Of a DNA stretch of 64,000 nt, positions 63,201 to 64,000 are shown piece by piece; position 1 is the first letter of the stretch; every line of letters begins with the position of its first letter. This DNA comes from Paraspadella gotoi. Taxonomy: Eukaryota; Chaetognatha. A program made the position numbers and the translations under genes. The notes under the pieces were generated by a model, which did no database searches, was not told the origin of the DNA, and was given only the letters and a program-made list of their open reading frames with translations. The stretch covers positions 22,259,486 to 22,323,485 of the forward strand of contig CM119267.1 in the NCBI GenBank assembly GCA_051294375.1, read 5' to 3'.

Positions 63201-63687
63201 ACTTGGCGTTCTCCGTGAAGCTCTTATTTTCGAAAAGAGTCTTAAAATAGTCGCTCCCCGCGGCCAGGACGCACTTGTGGGCCCAGAGGACGCGGCTGCC
63301 CTCGATCTCGATGGCCATGTCGCAGAGGTGCCGGTCGCGGCGCATGGCGTTGAGACTGGCCAGGGAGCGGGATGTGTGGGAGGAGTCGAGGATACGTTTC
63401 TTGCAGTCCTTGGGTAGCCTGGGATGGATAGATAGAATGAATGAAGAGAAAGTAGTGAGAACTTCGGCCACAACCACTTTGAATTTCACTCACTGAATGG
63501 ACAGCCCGACGAGAGAGGTGGGAGTTGACGGTGGAGGCGGGGGCGTCGCTTCCTGTTCCGTCGTCGGCGCCGAGGATTCGGGCGGCGTCGCTTCCATTCT
63601 TTGTCTTTTTCTCGATACGACGGAACTGGACGAAGACGACGACGCTTTTCTCGACTCTCGACTCCGCTTCCGTGGATTCGAGTCCAT
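60296..63687 (-). CDS. BTB-BACK-kelch protein (KLHL family)
   Basis: Substrate adaptor of cullin-3 ubiquitin ligases. About seven exons: 63687-63493, 63418-62781, 62699-62060, 61995-61848, 61755-61651, 60709-60647 and 60562-60296. Exon 1 is basic and Ser-rich (KRSRES, RKRQRM). The BTB domain is in exon 2 (HLCDMAIEIEGSRVLWAHKC, LAAGSDYFKTLF, LTFLYTGEIVIS), followed by BACK (FLEDNISAFSCVSIWLLS, DVVCRWVAHD). Kelch repeats begin at DVILLVGGGNTEAMG and continue with HVFYRFDPLDNSW, GGNLYCYDP, RFIYLSGWYDGN with VERYDVQSDVWTTAPM, and NIYVFGGWRKSPGN with FDNRRNRWVELAPL. It ends with an acidic tail. The GG dipeptides are degenerate in some blades. The 940-bp intron at about 60710-61650 holds two nested elements. 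The specific orthologue is not named. Confidence 0.9.
60762..61522. mobile_element. hAT-like non-autonomous element with 8-bp target duplication, copy 2
   Basis: Ends TAGAGTGGAG at 60762-60771 and CTCCACCCTA at 61513-61522, which is TAGGGTGGAG inverted (9 of 10). Flanks ATCCTCAT (60754-60761) and GTCCTCAT (61523-61530) agree in 7 of 8. Termini of TAG-GTG type with an 8-bp duplication are typical of the hAT superfamily. No transposase. It carries a nested 150-bp element. Confidence 0.75.
61099..61243 (+). mobile_element. 150-bp element, copy 3, nested in the hAT-like element
   Basis: Same block as at 3538-3687. The related hAT-like copy in CC2D2A is uninterrupted here (ACTTATACATGTTAAAACG near 25484-25502), so the insertion is younger than the hAT-like element. 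The flanks repeat ATAT, which may be the target duplication. Confidence 0.8.
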
Positions 63688-64000
63688 AAGTGAGCCCTTG
63701 ATGTGGGCGGGGCGAGGTGTCGTCTTTAAAAAGAGTATAAAGACCGAAGAGTGGTCGCGAAGCTTGTGGTCGCTTCGAGGACAATACGACAGAAAAACCG
63801 ATGGGTAGTTTTATCGTTAGCGTTCGAGATGGGGAGGAAGGGGGGGAAAGGGAAGAGGCGACGGGGACTTTTACCCCCCACCAGCGACCCGTTTTCCTCA
63901 GAGCTACAATGTAATAGGTTTTGATATCGTTAATTTTTTAAATGAATCAAAATCAAATACTGAATTATTAAAGAGGGCTCGTATTAAGGGGGGTTGGAGA
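63688..64000. other. Upstream region of the KLHL-type gene
   Basis: Short GC-rich stretch then AT-rich sequence to the window edge. It should hold the promoter of the BTB-kelch gene. No further gene recognised. Confidence 0.4.

Overview
The window is nuclear DNA of an animal with a compact genome. The coding genes are intron-bearing with GT-AG splice sites, the introns are mostly 50-300 bp, and the genes found here (X11/Mint, CC2D2A, LRCH, PIWI, BTB-BACK-kelch, ARMH3, leishmanolysin-like) are an animal set. Exons are GC-rich and introns and spacers are AT-rich. I cannot name the species; a non-bilaterian such as a sponge would fit the compactness but nothing here proves it.

Layout from left to right. 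Every gene I can support is on the minus strand, so transcription order runs from high to low coordinates. An LRCH gene is cut by the left edge (1-2450). A complete PIWI gene follows (2916-8667), then ARMH3 (9500-13672) and two tandem folylpolyglutamate synthase genes (14148-16968 and 17239-19778). Next are CC2D2A (20073-26226), a C2H2 zinc-finger gene (26609-28683), the lysosomal sulfatase GNS (29059-30783) and a leishmanolysin-like metalloprotease (30961-33557). Two intronless genes follow: a MoaB/gephyrin-G-like domain fused to a Cys/His-rich tail (33735-35204), and a long AT-rich reading frame broken by a frameshift at a poly(A) run (36410-39372).

The region 40835-49161 holds the most unusual object. 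Two paralogous genes of a family I do not recognise flank the mitochondrial amidotransferase gene GATC. The upstream paralogue has one C-terminal-domain exon. The downstream paralogue has seven homologous copies of it in a row, each with its own acceptor in the same phase, a Trp at the third residue and its own stop codon. This looks like an array of alternative, mutually exclusive last exons. The right part holds a single-exon X11/Mint gene (50158-54072), a zinc-finger gene (54534-56663) that starts 3 nt after the stop codon of ARV1 (56667-57790), the Rieske iron-sulfur protein UQCRFS1 (58195-59278) and a BTB-kelch gene (60296-63687).

The introns carry several families of small non-autonomous mobile elements: a hAT-like element with an 8-bp target duplication, a 150-bp element nested in it, and a composite element with terminal inverted repeats and tRNA-like promoter boxes. 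Exon boundaries were read by eye from splice signals and frame continuity; gene spans are more reliable than individual boundaries.
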